Source of the DNA: Prosapia bicincta
Lineage: Eukaryota; Arthropoda; Insecta; Hemiptera; Cercopidae
Direction of reading: 5' to 3'
NCBI GenBank assembly: GCA_036971475.1
Contig: JBAIZL010000002.1
Location: 165,861,214-165,925,213, forward strand
Length of the DNA: 64,000 nt
Shown: in pieces, positions 10,982 to 25,091 of the stretch
Numbering within the stretch: position 1 is the stretch's first letter
Layout of the letters: each line of letters opens with the position of its first letter
Made by a program: the position numbers and the translations under genes
The notes under the pieces: model-generated
The model's database searches: none
What the model saw: only the letters and a program-made list of their open reading frames with translations
What the model was told of the DNA's origin: nothing

Positions 10982-13786
10982 AGGGAAAGACGGCCAAAGT
11001 GGCCACTCTTTTGTTTGCGGAAATTTATGGTCCATTATTCAATAACTAAAATCATTAAACATATACCAGCATCAACTACAATATATTGGGCATTAGATAA
11101 TATCTTGTTTTGTAGACTTTTTAAATTTTAAATGTACATAAACAGGATTTTAGAAAAAAAAGTACAAAATGGCCACTTTGCCCTCATAGGTTGGGTAAAG
11201 TGGTCAGGGTTTGTCACAGGTAAGTGAATGAATTAGAGACACGTGTTCAAAGTTATTATTGCATGTAATTTGAACATATAAATGATTTTGTTAAAACATT
11301 GTAGTTTCAATGAATGTTCATACATTTTTAAATTAAAAAAAAACAAGTCATACAAGACCACACTACTTACAATATTCACAATTAAAATCATCGTCATCTT
11401 CGTCACACCCTGAACACTCTTGGTGAGCCAATTCCTTACACGGAGAAAATCTTATCCAACCCTCATTATCTTTACTTTTAGAGAAAGATTCATTACAATA
11501 AAAACAAACACAATCTTCTTCTACCTCTCTTTGTTCTTGACCTTCTTCATCTTGAAAACTGAGTTGCTTCATTGGATGAGGAGCTTTCTTAGTTTTTCGA
11601 GTTGGTTTTTCGTGAGTATTAATAAAATGGTTTTTCATATCTGATCTATTTCTCTTCTTCGCTTCTTTTGAATTTCTGCTGCCAATTCCTTTTTATATGG
11701 GCTACCCGTGATGATTGCCGTCCTGCCCCTTTTCTTATTTTGCTTAATTTGGTTAATAATGACTTGTTTTGTCAAAGGAATAATTTCTTTTGGACTCACT
11801 GCAAAAGCACTTCGATTTACGCCAATGGAACTAGCAATTGGTGAATCCCCACTGTTATGGTGATCGACTGCCTTTTCACTCAAATCTCTGTCGCTGGTTT
11901 CAAAATCGCTCATAGCTGCTTGCCCATCTTCATTTTCCTTCAACTCATTGTCAGTGTTTGTCCTATTTCCAATAACGTTTGGACCCTCATCATTTTGTCT
12001 CTTGGTTATCGGAGACACTTCTGCCGGAAGAAAATCTGCATCACACAACACATCAGGATTATAAAGGGAAATCCCACACTTTCGAAATCCGTTGATAGCA
12101 ATTGTAGGTACTGCTGCATGTAAGAATGCATCTCCAAGACATTAGCTGATTTGAATTTGGGTTATAGCTCTTACAGGGTTGTTTCTGAAGAATTTTTCAC
12201 ATTCTTGGATATATTAAGCTTTGAAGGTTGCCATAAAGGAAAGATCCAAGGGTTGCAGCTTGTGACTGCAATGTGGAGGCAAACATATGACAGTTGTATG
12301 ATTTTCCTTAGCCTTCTCGATAAAACCATACTCTTCGTATGTGTTGCATATCCGTCTAAAACTAGAAGCACAGGATCTACCTTTGAAGACTTTACGTGTT
12401 TCAAAAAGTGATTAAACCATTTCAAAAGATATCTGTTTACATCCAGCCACTTGGAGTGCAAGTAAAACCTGAACCGGGGGGTGGGGCTCCATCTGTCAGC
12501 TCGGCCTTCATGTTTTTTCTGGGGAATATAACAAAAGGAGGGATAAACGTACCCCCAGCCGACATGCACACTTCAAATGTCGAATGCAAGCCTCTATCTG
12601 CCGATGTTATCTTGCCTCCTTCCTTTCAAAGCAAATACTTTTGAATGTCTACTTTGTACTGTTAATAAACCAGTTTCAACACAATTTTAAATTCCATGAG
12701 CTGGATATTTATGGTTTTCTAGAAATGTTTTTAAGATATCAACCAATGTTGTTACATTGGTTTTGTTGAATCCCTGCGCTCTGGATAGAGAAGTAGCTTC
12801 CGAGCTTCTCAAAATGATGTTAGGATGTCTTCTTTTAAAACCTGCTACCCAATCTTTGCCTGCCATTTTTTTCTCAACATTAAACGTGTGAGGAATATTG
12901 TTTTTTATTGCGAGACTATGTGCAATTTGTCGTAAGTCCTTCTGAGTGATACCATAGAATCGTTTTTACATTTCAATAGTATGTTGACAAAGTTCTTCTT
13001 CCTGTTCATCGGTGAAGGTTTTTCTGTATTTAACAAGAATTTTCTTCTCTTCAGTTGCATCTTGATTCTTCTCTAGGACTCTTCTTTTGAGAGTATTTCT
13101 TGGCACATTATACTGTTTCGCTGCCGTTGAAAATGGCATCTTATCTCTTTTAACAGCTAATATAGCCTCTTTCATAGCATCTGAACTCCAACATTGTTGT
13201 GTGTATTTTCTACTGTATTTGTACGGCATCTTGATACGATCTGTAATATTACCAAATACAAGAAATAGGAAACATAGAGAACATTATAAACTGATATAAA
13301 TTGGTTTCATACTGATCTTAGAAAAAGAAAAAACTAAAATCAAGAATTTATTAAAATATATACAGTTGAACAAATCGCCACCTGGCCACTTCACCTGTAA
13401 TGTTTAGTGGTCACTTTGCCCAAAACGACCATTACAAGAATTGTAATCTAAAACCTAGTCAGAATGGAAAACAAATTTCAAGCAAGCATCAATTGAAATC
13501 GTTAATCAAGACTATCCATTAGCACTTTAGTCCATAACTATCATCCTGTTGCCTATTAAGTTAAAAATATAAACATTTGCCACTTACCAAAAGTCAGCCG
13601 TGCTGAAAATCGGAAAAATAACACTGTTTACAAATTCAAATATTCTTCACCTCCACAGTCACAGACAATACCGATGCCATCAGAAGGAACTAGTTGACAT
13701 GATGTTCACATGGCTGCAGCACTGTACGGCCTAATAAACTCAAATGACCATTTTACCCGCCTTGGCCACTTTGCCCGTCTTTCCCT
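10982..13786 (-). mobile_element. pogo-like (Tc1/mariner superfamily) DNA transposon
   Basis: The 2805-bp element is flanked by TA on both sides (10980-10981 and 13787-13788). The terminal inverted repeats agree over about 25 bp with one mismatch: both read AGGGAAAGACGG, then C or G, then CAAAGTGGCCA inward. Related GGCCACTTTGCCC-like words recur inside both ends (about 11171, 13384 and 13412), as expected for subterminal binding sites, though that role is inferred. The transposase lies on the minus strand and is broken, so this is a complete but dead copy. It lies in the spacer between the arms. Confidence 0.9.
11363..13229 (-). pseudogene. pogo/Tigger-like transposase remnant (Psq HTH, DDE, C-terminal zinc finger)
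   Basis: Read right to left. Positions 13229-12966 encode a pipsqueak-type helix-turn-helix start, with FSTAAKQYNVPRNTLKRRV. Positions 12960-12700 hold the CENP-B-like middle. Positions 12700-12170 hold the DDE domain. The block normally carrying the first Asp (NVDETG) reads NCVETG, so that Asp seems lost. The second acidic block is LLVLDGYATHTKS. The third, QPLD, is present but in another frame, with its GAT at 12246-12244. Positions 12051-11635 are a charged linker. Positions 11638-11363 carry a PHD-like Cys/His cluster (CFYC, then CKELAHQECSGC, then CEYC). Several stops and frameshifts separate the blocks. The domain order matches insect pogo-like elements. Confidence 0.88.
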
Positions 13787-16294
13787 TATTAGTAAGAGTT
13801 ATATTAAATTATGAATTCATCGAAGTGTGGCCTACTTCTCGTTAGAATATTTCCCTTTATATTCAATATAAACTTACTCTGAGAATTAATGATTTAAATG
13901 AAATATTGATGGGCTTTTATCTTACATTTCATTTATAAATACTACCTAAAGTGGTAAGATCAAGCCAAACATAGACACTTCTGTTGGAGAGCATTTTAAT
14001 CACTAATTGTATTCAATTTGATATTAGTATTATTATAAATTGTACCACGGGTCCATTTTATTTATTTTTCCCCCAAGGCAATAATAAATATTGATCAGTT
14101 ATAATGGATCATCAATTTATCTATGACCACACTGCCAGTTTAAAGGGTATACTTTACCTACAAATAAATCCCAGTTTACTAAACGTGATTTGAAACCTGT
14201 AAAAAAATTTTTTGCACATCAATAACAATTGTCAAAATTGCATTTTTCTAAAATCATACTGACCCTTATCCATATATTAAAGTCAAAAAAATATTTTTTG
14301 TATCGGGAAAATTATCTATTTCCAAGAATAGAAAAACTCTAGTTTTTAGAAATTACATTGGGAAAGTACTGGCAATAAAACTAACATGCAAACCTTTAAG
14401 CAGATATTGGAATTATATTTATGCAAAACTTAAATACAATCTTTAAAAATAACATGTAGTCTATAAAAAATAGTTACACACCACACATTGGAAATATAAA
14501 CAAATTCAAATGCATCCAAGTTGAAATGGTCAACCAATCCTAGAAATGGAAAAGTAAGGCTTCAACGTTGTATTATAATTATACGCAAAGGGTAAATTTT
14601 TGTTATTAATTTAATTAGTACCACTTCTGTCATCCCAATAATAAACAGTCAGAAGTTTTAACGTAACGAGAAAGGTAAAAATGCGAAGATCAGACTGAAA
14701 ATATTAACCTAATAATTTTAAATATATATACAAAATAAAAATCTAAAATAAAGTCATTGGAGCTACAGTTTCCTAAAACTATCGAAGATCAAAGTTGACA
14801 CATAGGAGTGATATTTTATTTTAGATATAGTTTTTATATCATTTAAAGCGTATGATATAGGTTTTTCGGAAATTGTCATAAACGGTTCTTCACGGTTCGC
14901 TGAGTGATTTTTGAGGTTAAATAGTCATCAACAGAAATAAAATCGATGAGGGTTTTTAGGAAACTTAAGGTTGGATAGGTGTGTATGACTGTAAATCACT
15001 TGAACACTCGGGATCATGCATACAAACATACACATAGTATGTAGATGAGTTAAATGTAAGATAACTGTTTAATCTTTATTCCACGTATGCTTACTGTTCA
15101 CAACATCAATTACTTGGATGAAAGTACATAAAGAAAAATCGAGTTAGAAATTTCAAATGATTACTTACGCGAATAATTATTGTAAAACAGCAATTGAAAT
15201 AACTGAGAAACACCCTTTACAAAGTTTTTACAGAAATTGTAAAACATATAAGCATAAAGCGTAGTTTACACATCACGTTTCAACGAATAAAGTGCAGCCA
15301 GTCGTGTGGAAATATTTTATAAAGTAGCTCCACCCATTCGCCAGGAAGGTGTGTGTGTGTCAACAACGATGATTTACTGGTTTAATTTAGGATTATACAT
15401 TTTTAGATATAAACCTAATGCATAGCCCACATTAATAACGTTACCCTCCACAGGGCATTAGCTGAATCCATTAGGAGAATGTCTGAGATTAAATAAATTT
15501 TCATGTACATAATTAAGCTGTTAAATATTTTCTAAAATGGCAATATCATTGTAAAGTATCGTATTTAAATACATATTAATTAAAAATGTACCATAAGATA
15601 TATTACTGGTTATTTTATTTAAAAAAGGGAGTTATTGAAAATTTAAAAGTAAAAAAGTAAAAATATATGTATATATATTTGATATATCGTGATATTTCAT
15701 GTTGTCCATTATTTTTCCGTTACACTGACTTTATGAAGTTATTATTATTACTTGTAAATATTTTTTTCTACCACTAAGTGCAATAATTTTACCTTTTGTG
15801 ATGAGACACCTTTCGGTCACTTGACCATCGAATCACTGAGTAAGTTATTATTAAGTTACAGCTCTCAATATTACCATTATTTTATTATTACCAACCAATA
15901 TATTTTAGTTTTTATTACATAATTTTCCAAATAAAGATGTACATTTTAATACATTTTTCATTCAAAGTTTAAATCTATTATTGAGCAATATCTATTGTAG
16001 GTAACAATAAAATAATGTGGGTAGATAAAAATCATTCGATATATACTAAACAATTTTTGTTAACAATACAATTCAATTCTCTAAATGGAGAGTCTGAAAT
16101 TTTTTTTTCTTTCAATATTTTGATTAAAACACAATAACATTTACTATCGTTATATTGTTTTATTTGTATTGAAATTTATCAAAACATTTACTAAAGTAAT
16201 ATATTTATTTCCTGAATAAAACTATTAAGTAAATAAATATTTTACGGTAGTAAATAAATATTTTTTTTCGTGTAGGACGGTTGTCCTACAACAT
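13787..16294. other. AT-rich noncoding stretch
   Basis: No gene, RNA or recognisable transposon on either strand. A short GT run lies at 15350-15360. A perfect 7-bp hairpin with a 4-base loop (GTAGGAC-GGTT-GTCCTAC) lies at about 16273-16290, just before the direct repeat at 16295. Confidence 0.5.
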
Positions 16295-17351
16295 AACCTA
16301 AAACAGCAAAATCTACTGTTACATGAAGTCATATGTTATCATTTAATTGACTCATGGAAATATATGGTGTAAGGTATACGTTAAGAAAATAGGAAGAATT
16401 AATAATAAACAATAATTAAATCTCATGTTTTGTTTACCGCAAATGAAGAAGATATCATTTCAAAAATGACACAACATGCAACACAACGCACGCATAAAAT
16501 ATAAACTAAAACACCAAGGTACATACAAACTAGACTATATAGTTCATTCTAAATCCTGCGTTGGGAAACTGGTCACAGTTTTTAAAAAGTCTTAAAGAAC
16601 CTTTAACTACTCCAAATCATATAATAAAATCAACTTCCTTATTCGATCCGACATAAAATATAACCCGTTCGATACCGCAATGTTACCAAATTGACTGTTG
16701 GAATAGACCAGCCGACTCAAATATGTGCCGTACTGTCTCCCTTCCTTAACCGATGTGCTACATATGCGCCGCTCGGATTAGAGGAAATGGACCGAAGGCT
16801 CTTATTTGGGGCGCTGTTTGCGTGTTCCTTTCCTTCCTCTGGCAAATCAGTGGTTTAGGTTAACGGCTTGCTAAATTCTTATCTATATGTGTACATGTCT
16901 GAAGCTAATGTGCCATATTTGGTCTCTCAGTTATCAAGGTAAATGGCTTAAGAAAGACACCCTTATTTATACCTTCGTGCTTCTGAAGCAGCTCTTGTTT
17001 GAATGATCACGTTTTACTAGGTTTGCTCTAAACGTCAATTATGATAAAAGATGTATTCGTGTCACAAGTGATGGGTGTTTGTAAATATTCTGTACTATGT
17101 ATGGAAATTAAATGTAAACATATTTTGTCTCTGTTGCAATAATATCTATATTGTCTATGTATATTAGATACATAAACCTGAGTAAGCAATCTGTCTAACG
17201 TGAATAACCAAAAAACGTTAGAGGAGTGTTTGTTGATATAAGCCTTCGTAGTGGGTCTTACGTGAGACGCTCAGTCTACGATATGATTTTCGTGCTATAG
17301 ACTGACAGGCTCATATTTGCGCCATCCAATAAAAAACCTAAAACAGCAAAA
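16295..17351 (+). mobile_element. Unidentified 1-kb insert between 17-bp direct repeats
   Basis: The 17-base word AACCTAAAACAGCAAAA occurs at 16295-16311 and again at 17335-17351. The 1023 bp between them ends in CCAATAAAAAA just before the second copy: an AATAAA signal and a short A run. Long direct repeats plus an A-rich end are the signature of LINE-driven retroposition. The insert is more GC-rich than its flanks in places (16690-16860 and 17220-17320). No protein or known SINE is recognised, so a retroposed transcript or unknown SINE is inferred. Confidence 0.45.
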
Positions 17352-18240
17352 ACAGAAATAAGGTTTTTCGTTAGTATAATAACTTATTAAAACAACATTC
17401 CACTTTGGTCTTTAACGAAGGTCGGAACCTAAATAACGCAGTCTGTGTTGAAAGGCCTTACCGCCAGTCGGTCGAGAGAAACCGGACGCGATAACGAACG
17501 TTATAACCTAGATATTCTCCATATAAAGACAAAAGCAATGCAAACACAGTACAACAACATTGAATTTACAAATAAACCTAAACACTAAAATAACAACATA
17601 TTTAATAAAAAACCAAATTTGTATGCGAAAAACATTTGTACTAAAAACGTTATTGAACCATTTGATTTAAAAGTAATAATAATATAGTGGAAATGTTTAA
17701 AATAAAGTAAGAATAGACTTCGTTATTTTATAAGTTAAGAACAAGAATGATCTTGCTTACTAAATTATTTTACAACATAAAATTAGGTCTTCTTTTCTAT
17801 ATTTACCATGATGCGTTTTCCCGCAATATATTTTAATAATTGAAAATACTTTTTATGGTATAAAAGGACAGCAATGGCAAGAATATCAACACATTAGATA
17901 TGGTATTAATTAGTGAAAATTAGAAGGACTGAATTCATTGTTTTACTTCTAATATTATTTCATGTATAGATTTTAATAAATTTAAGAAGATCACGTTAGC
18001 TCTATAATAAGGCTTGCTATGAATAGTTGCTTACGTCATGTGTCGTTATTTGATTACGACCTTTGATACCCGCGTACACGATTCTGATGCAAGCAAAATT
18101 AACACAAGCTGATGGAGGCAAAGTAATCCAGTAATTCTAATAAACTTTAGATATCCTAATTAAAATTCCCTCTGGGTTTATATTTTCATATAAAATATAT
18201 TCATGGGAACAAATTATCTTATCGCAATATACATTTGATA
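17352..18240. other. AT-rich noncoding stretch
   Basis: Nothing recognisable as a gene or repeat apart from ordinary AT-rich sequence. Confidence 0.5.
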
Positions 18241-18242
18241 TA

Positions 18243-18243
18243 T

Positions 18244-18289
<46 letters not shown>

Positions 18290-18414
18290 TCTCAATATGT
18301 ATTCTTGTGTACATAAAGAACTAAGTCAAAATACAAATACAAGAATTATAATTGAATTTACAACTCAAAGCTTTTTGTTGGCTAACAGTACCAACATCGT
18401 CAGGAATATTAAAC

Positions 18415-18466
<52 letters not shown>

Positions 18467-18470
18467 GTGT
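18243..18470 (-). repeat. Short repeat bracketed by (AT)n, with degenerate hammerhead-like core
   Basis: Two (AT)n runs (about 18246-18285 and 18418-18465) enclose about 130 bp related to the repeats at 47.0, 52.8 and 63.6 kb. On the minus strand CTGACGA (18403-18397) is followed by a perfect GTTGG/CCAAC stem. The expected GAAA is replaced by AAAA, so an active ribozyme is unlikely. Confidence 0.5.
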
Positions 18471-18610
18471 TTATATATCTAAGTATGAGTGTGTGTGTGT
18501 GTAGGTATGTAAAAATATTACTTGACAACATATATATCTGTTGATATAACCATTGCCTAATACTTATAAAAATATTATTAATAAATTGCTTCTATTATTA
18601 GCTCTCACTC

Positions 18611-19739
<1,129 letters not shown>

Positions 19740-20879
19740 AGTAAAATCGTCTTAGTATTTACTTTTCACGCAATAACCTTTTATATAAAGTCATTATTAT
19801 CAGTATTTTAATGTGTTCAAGACATAAATCTTAGTTGACTTCAAGTTAAAAGGGTGTTTAATTTAGAAATCCCTTAGTTTCTTTGATAACCGACGTATTC
19901 AACTCTTTAAGCATGGTAACGTGGCGTATGCACACAAGATCAAACAACTCTGCTTGTGGAGGTTTTCACTTCGATGAGCCACCCGCTCATGTTATTCCCT
20001 CAGGTAACACGATGATAAATGAAACTGTTTAGGCGTTAATGTTTAATAATATTGCTAAGCTAAGTTTACCATAAAAACATAATGATATTTTTTTTTGTTC
20101 AATTTATTTTGATAATGTTAAATATCGATTGGCAATAAAGTTTTGGCTTATGAATATGCATATGGAGTTCCATTACGTGCTAAAGCTAGAGTAATAGGGT
20201 CTACTATCTTTGTTAGACTGGAAGCCAGATTGATGTAAGCCATGCTAATTATCTCTGTGATTCTCTACGTTTCCCTAATCAAATGTAACAAATTTTGCCT
20301 TTCAATCTAAAGCCAGGTTTTGTATTTAACGACAATACGTTACAGGGAAAATCTATTGAGGTGTTTGCCTTATATGTGTTATTACCTAAATTATGTTATT
20401 CGTGGAAAAAAACCGACGTCCATAAACGTTTAGATGAGTTTATTAATTAGATAATTTACTAGAGTTTAATACATGATCACACACAGAGAAACAAGAAGTA
20501 TCTTTAACGGAAGTTAATCTTGTTTCATTCCATAATAGCAGAGTATCCGGCCTTCGTACTCCTACTTAAAGAATAAGAAGCCTTCGGAGTTGATGTACTT
20601 TTGTATTCATTTAATTTGTATTTGTTTTGGGGTTAAATTTAATTTTATGAACTGAACACGTTTCCTTTCACATGACTAGACCACGTTTATAATCGAAAAT
20701 GAATATTTCAGTGTTAAGGTAGTTTCAAGGGCAGTTTAGCGGTGCTAAGATGGAATATCTAAATAAAAATAGACCTATGTGTAAACCAAGGAACCTAAGA
20801 ATGTCCATCTAAAATTTCCTCTCAATGGCATCAGTATTTTTTTACGTGATTGAATATGACACTGACCGACACCAGTATA

Positions 20880-21060
20880 TTTTATCAATATTATATATAT
20901 TATGATATATTATATATTATTATTATATATATCATATATTATTATTATTATATTATTAATATAATATATTACAATAATTATATTTATTATTATTATATAA
21001 TATAATACATTATATTATTATGATATGATTATATATTATGTATACAATAAATACAAATAA
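20880..21060. repeat. AT-only low-complexity tract
   Basis: Mixed TATAT/ATTATT repeats almost free of G and C, inserted in the right arm relative to the matching place near 7560 in the left arm. Confidence 0.85.
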
Positions 21061-23027
21061 TAATAAGAAGATATAAATTTACTGAATATTGTTTTGAAAA
21101 CCGAATAGAAGGAAAAGCTTCCGCTTGTAACATATTATATTTGTAAAGTATAACTAGTTTTCAAAAAATGAATAACCACAAACAATTACTATCAGCTGTT
21201 TAATTGTGATTACATGGACCAAAAGAATGCCAATGTAAAATGTCACCTCAATGGGTCCTGTAGTTTTTACATAACACAAACAATAACAGACAAAATAGAT
21301 CTTTATATAATAGTATATATTTTATTCCAAATATTGAATCAAAATCGTTTTTGCATTGAAGGATGAGAAATAAAGGATTACATATTAAGAGGTAGGCTAA
21401 AATTATTTGAAAAATCAAATACAACGGAAAAATAATCGTTAACTATTATGCTGATGTTTCTCAGTAAAAAAAATATTTTTAATCAGGTTTTACTTTCAAC
21501 TTTTTAAATGTTATTAGAACTTTTATTTCCGTTTGTAAAGCCGTGTAAACGTTTATATATCTTATATGAATATAATACGGTATTGGATATTGGTATTAAA
21601 ATAATGCTACGCAAATAAGAGCGATTGAGCTTCTTTTAAAACGGGTTCTATTTTTCAAGGTGCTGATTAAGCTTACAGCATAGATGTTCAGGTAGAACTT
21701 ACAAAACAGGTAGTGTCAATCTACGTATCATTACTCAATGACCGTTTAAATCGAAATGTAGTTTTATTCTCTAAATGTATTATTTTAGAGTAACCTCATT
21801 AGGCATATAAGTGTTTTAGTAAGCGTAATAGCACAATACAATGGTTTATACTTAAATTTAATAATTTTGTAGGACCTTATCCTTATTCAATACACATTGA
21901 AAAACACACTGAAATTCTATTAGTCCTAATTCTGCTCTAACATCATCCGAAAAATATTTAAACATAAATAAGATAAAGTAAATAGTGTATCTCACTACTC
22001 ACACAATGGTTTTATCTTTACTGACATTTAAATAAGCATGTAGCTTACTTCATGAGTCAATTTATTTTCGGAGGTATAATTTGTTAAGGCAAATTTGTCG
22101 AACTAATATCTGACACTCCTAAAACAATGGACTATTATTATATGTTAACTTTGTATCACCTTTTGATTAACAATTACCGATTAACAAAAATCACATGTTA
22201 CAAGTAAATCATTTTACGTTTATATGAGTAGATATAAAAATAAAAACACATTTAGGTGTTTATATACACAAAAAATTAAATAGTTTTAAATAAGATTTTA
22301 ATATAGAGGGAGAAATAAATCTACAAAATAAAAACGGCTGTATTAAATATTTAAACTGTTGTAACAAAGGAAAGAGAAGGAAACGCAAAAAAGACAGTTT
22401 GTTTTTCAGAACAATACACCAGATGATTTCATTAAATATTCGTACGCGCTTGCATCCTTTGTTTAGAAGCGTTAAAGCAGTCCTTGCGTTATAAAGAGAA
22501 TTCTCGTTTACGGTAGTTTACTGTATATTTCACAGTAACAAATGTCATTTATATCAAATGTTAAGCGATATTTGGGGGAAAAACGAAGTAGTTGTGTACA
22601 ATAACAAAAGTACTCTAACCCGTATTTTAAACTAATATAGTAAATAATATTTTGTTTTACTTTTATATCAAATATAAATAAATAATAAAAACACCTAAAT
22701 CTAAAATTCAAAACAATATAACTATCCTAAAAATAGTAGGCCCATTTATAGAGTAATCGAATTGAAATCTACATATTTAACCATTTAAGGTTTAATTTAG
22801 TAACAGATTTTCAATATTTATAAAGTATGATGTGATTTACCCCAAATTCAATTATTTATGTTTAGGTATTTATAGTTAGTTTCGCAATTTAATTAAAACC
22901 TTCTGATAATGCTAGCTGTGTTATTGAAATATACACATAGATATTGTGAATGTTTTATAATTACTATATAAGGGTCTGTAATTGTTATTTATGATTTAAG
23001 GTTATATATTCTATAATTAATTGTCAC

Positions 23028-23994
23028 TGTATAGTTTTGGTAGCAAAACTAAAGAAAGAAAATGAAAATAGGGTAGTTCAAATCATTAGCGGTTACACTA
23101 AAACGTCCGGAAGACCACCCACGCTTTGTTGGAGCAGTATGGGGTCTGCTTTATTAATAAGAAAAAAAAACACTGAATTTAAATTTAACACTAAACGTTA
23201 ATTAAAAGAAATAGTTCAATTTTATGAGTGAAGTTAAGCCTACGCCACTTACCATTCCAAGTTATACAGGGTAGTTGAAGAGGTGATGATGCGGGTTTTC
23301 CCAGGCCTGGGTTAAGTCCTGAAGTGATGAACCGTAGCTTGCGAAGAATGGCATAAAACTAAAACTCATTTAAAATTAATTGAAAGTTAAAAGCACTTCA
23401 AATAGTCACAACAGAAAAGCTTTAATCAACACTTGATAGTTCACCCACGAGGTTAAAGAGTTAATTGTCTGCGGTGTAATGAAATACCACGCGGCTAACC
23501 TAATAAATTACACTTGTATAAGGAAAGCGGTTTAAAACAGTTTTATCGCGGCTAAAATCGTTAATTCATAGTTAGAACGCATCTAAAACATTAACTGAAC
23601 ATAATCAGTAAGCGGGGTAATAATCAGACGCGGTTTAAACCCGATGTAATCGGCTAAAACACTTGAATAGAAACCAGGAATGCCGCACTAGAAAGCCATG
23701 TTGCAAGAAGTGTGTGTAACTTGAGAGAAGACGGAAATGCTAGCAACAGGTAACTAAATCAGAAAATTAGTCCAAAACCATAGATGAATAGTCTAGATTC
23801 GTCTGGTGACTGGATCGTAAAACCTACTTCTTTGCAGTAAAAGAATCCTAGATTCTGGTCGGCAATGAAAGTCTAGTAGGCGGTGGAACTTGAACTGTGA
23901 TAAACACCAGCTGATTGCTAGGTTATACGAAATAATGAGAATTGTAAACAAACGTGGTCTGTTGTATGTTAAGTTAAGGATCCTGTACTTAACA
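23028..23994 (-). repeat. 3' LTR of the BEL/Pao element
   Basis: 967 bp, TG...CA termini on both strands, and matching the copy at 26634-27600 except at about three positions (near 23071, 23166 and 23510). Confidence 0.93.
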
Positions 23995-24173
23995 TACCGC
24001 CCACCAAAACGAATGTTTTTAATCCGCCAGGTGGGTAGGGGGCGAAGAACCACTAAAGCACCGGAAACCAAGAGTGCCGAAGAAAAAAAAGTGGCAGGGA
24101 AAACGAAGAAAACCAAAAGAAACAAAAGGGGCAAGAGCGCCGAAGAAAGAACCTGTAGGAAAGCGGTGAAGAA

Positions 24174-25091
24174 CTAATGATGAAGCGGAAAGCCGACGAG
24201 CTTGTTGACTGGTCTCTTCAGTTGTCCATGTGCAGTCCTGACAGTAGCTACCCTATCGACGTGGTCTGTTCCTGGATGCAATTTGAGGATCCGACCCATT
24301 GGCCAATGAAGAGGGTTCGAATGTTCACCAGTTATGAAGACGATTTGATTCTCCTTGAGTGGCGCCGAGTCCTTATTCCACTTGTGCCGTTGAATGTCTT
24401 TAATGGTGCGGATGACTTCTTTCCTCTCCATGGATCGACGTGCAGGGGTGTAACGAGCGTCTAATCTTGTAGTGAAGGCGTGAGGTTGACGACATAGATG
24501 GTCTGGAAGCGATCCTGAGATAATCCATCCGAAGAAAGTGTTTAGGGCAGCAGGTTGACCTTTGATTATGGTCTGTGGTTCATTAATAAGACTGCGGTTA
24601 AATACGTCAGATCCAAGAATTAAGTCAATTTGGGCAGGAGTGTCAAAGTGAGGGTCAGCAAGTTGGAGATGACTGTAACGTGCGTGTATACTGGGTGTTA
24701 GCGCGATTGATGGAAGAGGGTCAGTGATGTGAGGTAGTACTGCAGCTTCGACATCGAGTTTGAAATTTGAGGCATATCTAGAAGAGATTTGTAGGGACAC
24801 ATATTCTGATATGCGGGTTGTCTTGGATGCGACACCAATCAATGAAAGATTTGATTTCCGAGCGGGTAAGTTCAACAGTGTACTAGCATGTTTAGTTATA
24901 GCAGAGATTTGACTGCCTGGGTCAATGATGGCTCTGAAAAGAAGCGGTTGACCGAAATGGTCTTGAATGATGACCTGTGCGGTGCCCAACAAGGCAAGAG
25001 AGGAATGAATTTTACAAGAAAGAGCGCGCGGTTGTGATTTAATAGCAAGTTGATGTTTGACTGTCGAACTGGGGTGTCGCGGTTGAATTAG
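24174..25091 (-). CDS. BEL/Pao pol remnant: aspartic protease fused to integrase tail
   Basis: Open from the codon after the gag stop (25091) to a stop at 24174, about 305 codons; no own AUG start is evident. The N-terminal part is a retropepsin-like (DUF1758) protease with its Asp in IIDPGSQISAIT and a second LILGSD block. The C-terminal part, from about 24460 leftward, is the integrase C-terminal domain (DUF5641): RHKWNKDSAPL, PLHWPMGR, HPG and RVATVRTAHG. Normally reverse transcriptase, RNase H and the integrase core lie between them, about 3 kb of pol. Here they are gone, yet the frame is kept across the junction. The reading frame equals that of gag, so the product would be a Gag-protease-tail protein only if ribosomes read through the UGA. 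Confidence 0.85.
   Translation of the reverse strand, partial: LIQPRHPSSTVKHQLAIKSQPRALSCKIHSSLALLGTAQVIIQDHFGQPLLFRAIIDPGSQISAITKHASTLLNLPARKSNLSLIGVASKTTRISEYVSLQISSRYASNFKLDVEAAVLPHITDPLPSIALTPSIHARYSHLQLADPHFDTPAQIDLILGSDVFNRSLINEPQTIIKGQPAALNTFFGWIISGSLPDHLCRQPHAFTTRLDARYTPARRSMERKEVIRTIKDIQRHKWNKDSAPLKENQIVFITGEHSNPLHWPMGRILKLHPGTDHVDRVATVRTAHGQLKRPVNKLVGFPLHH

Noticed and set aside
23793..24177. Open frames of 95-113 codons on both strands near the left LTR
   Set aside because: They lie in LTR or untranslated sequence, are partly repeated in the other LTR (27399-27605) and have no family signature.
24177..24464. Plus-strand open frame of 95 codons
   Set aside because: Shadow of the pol remnant on the opposite strand.
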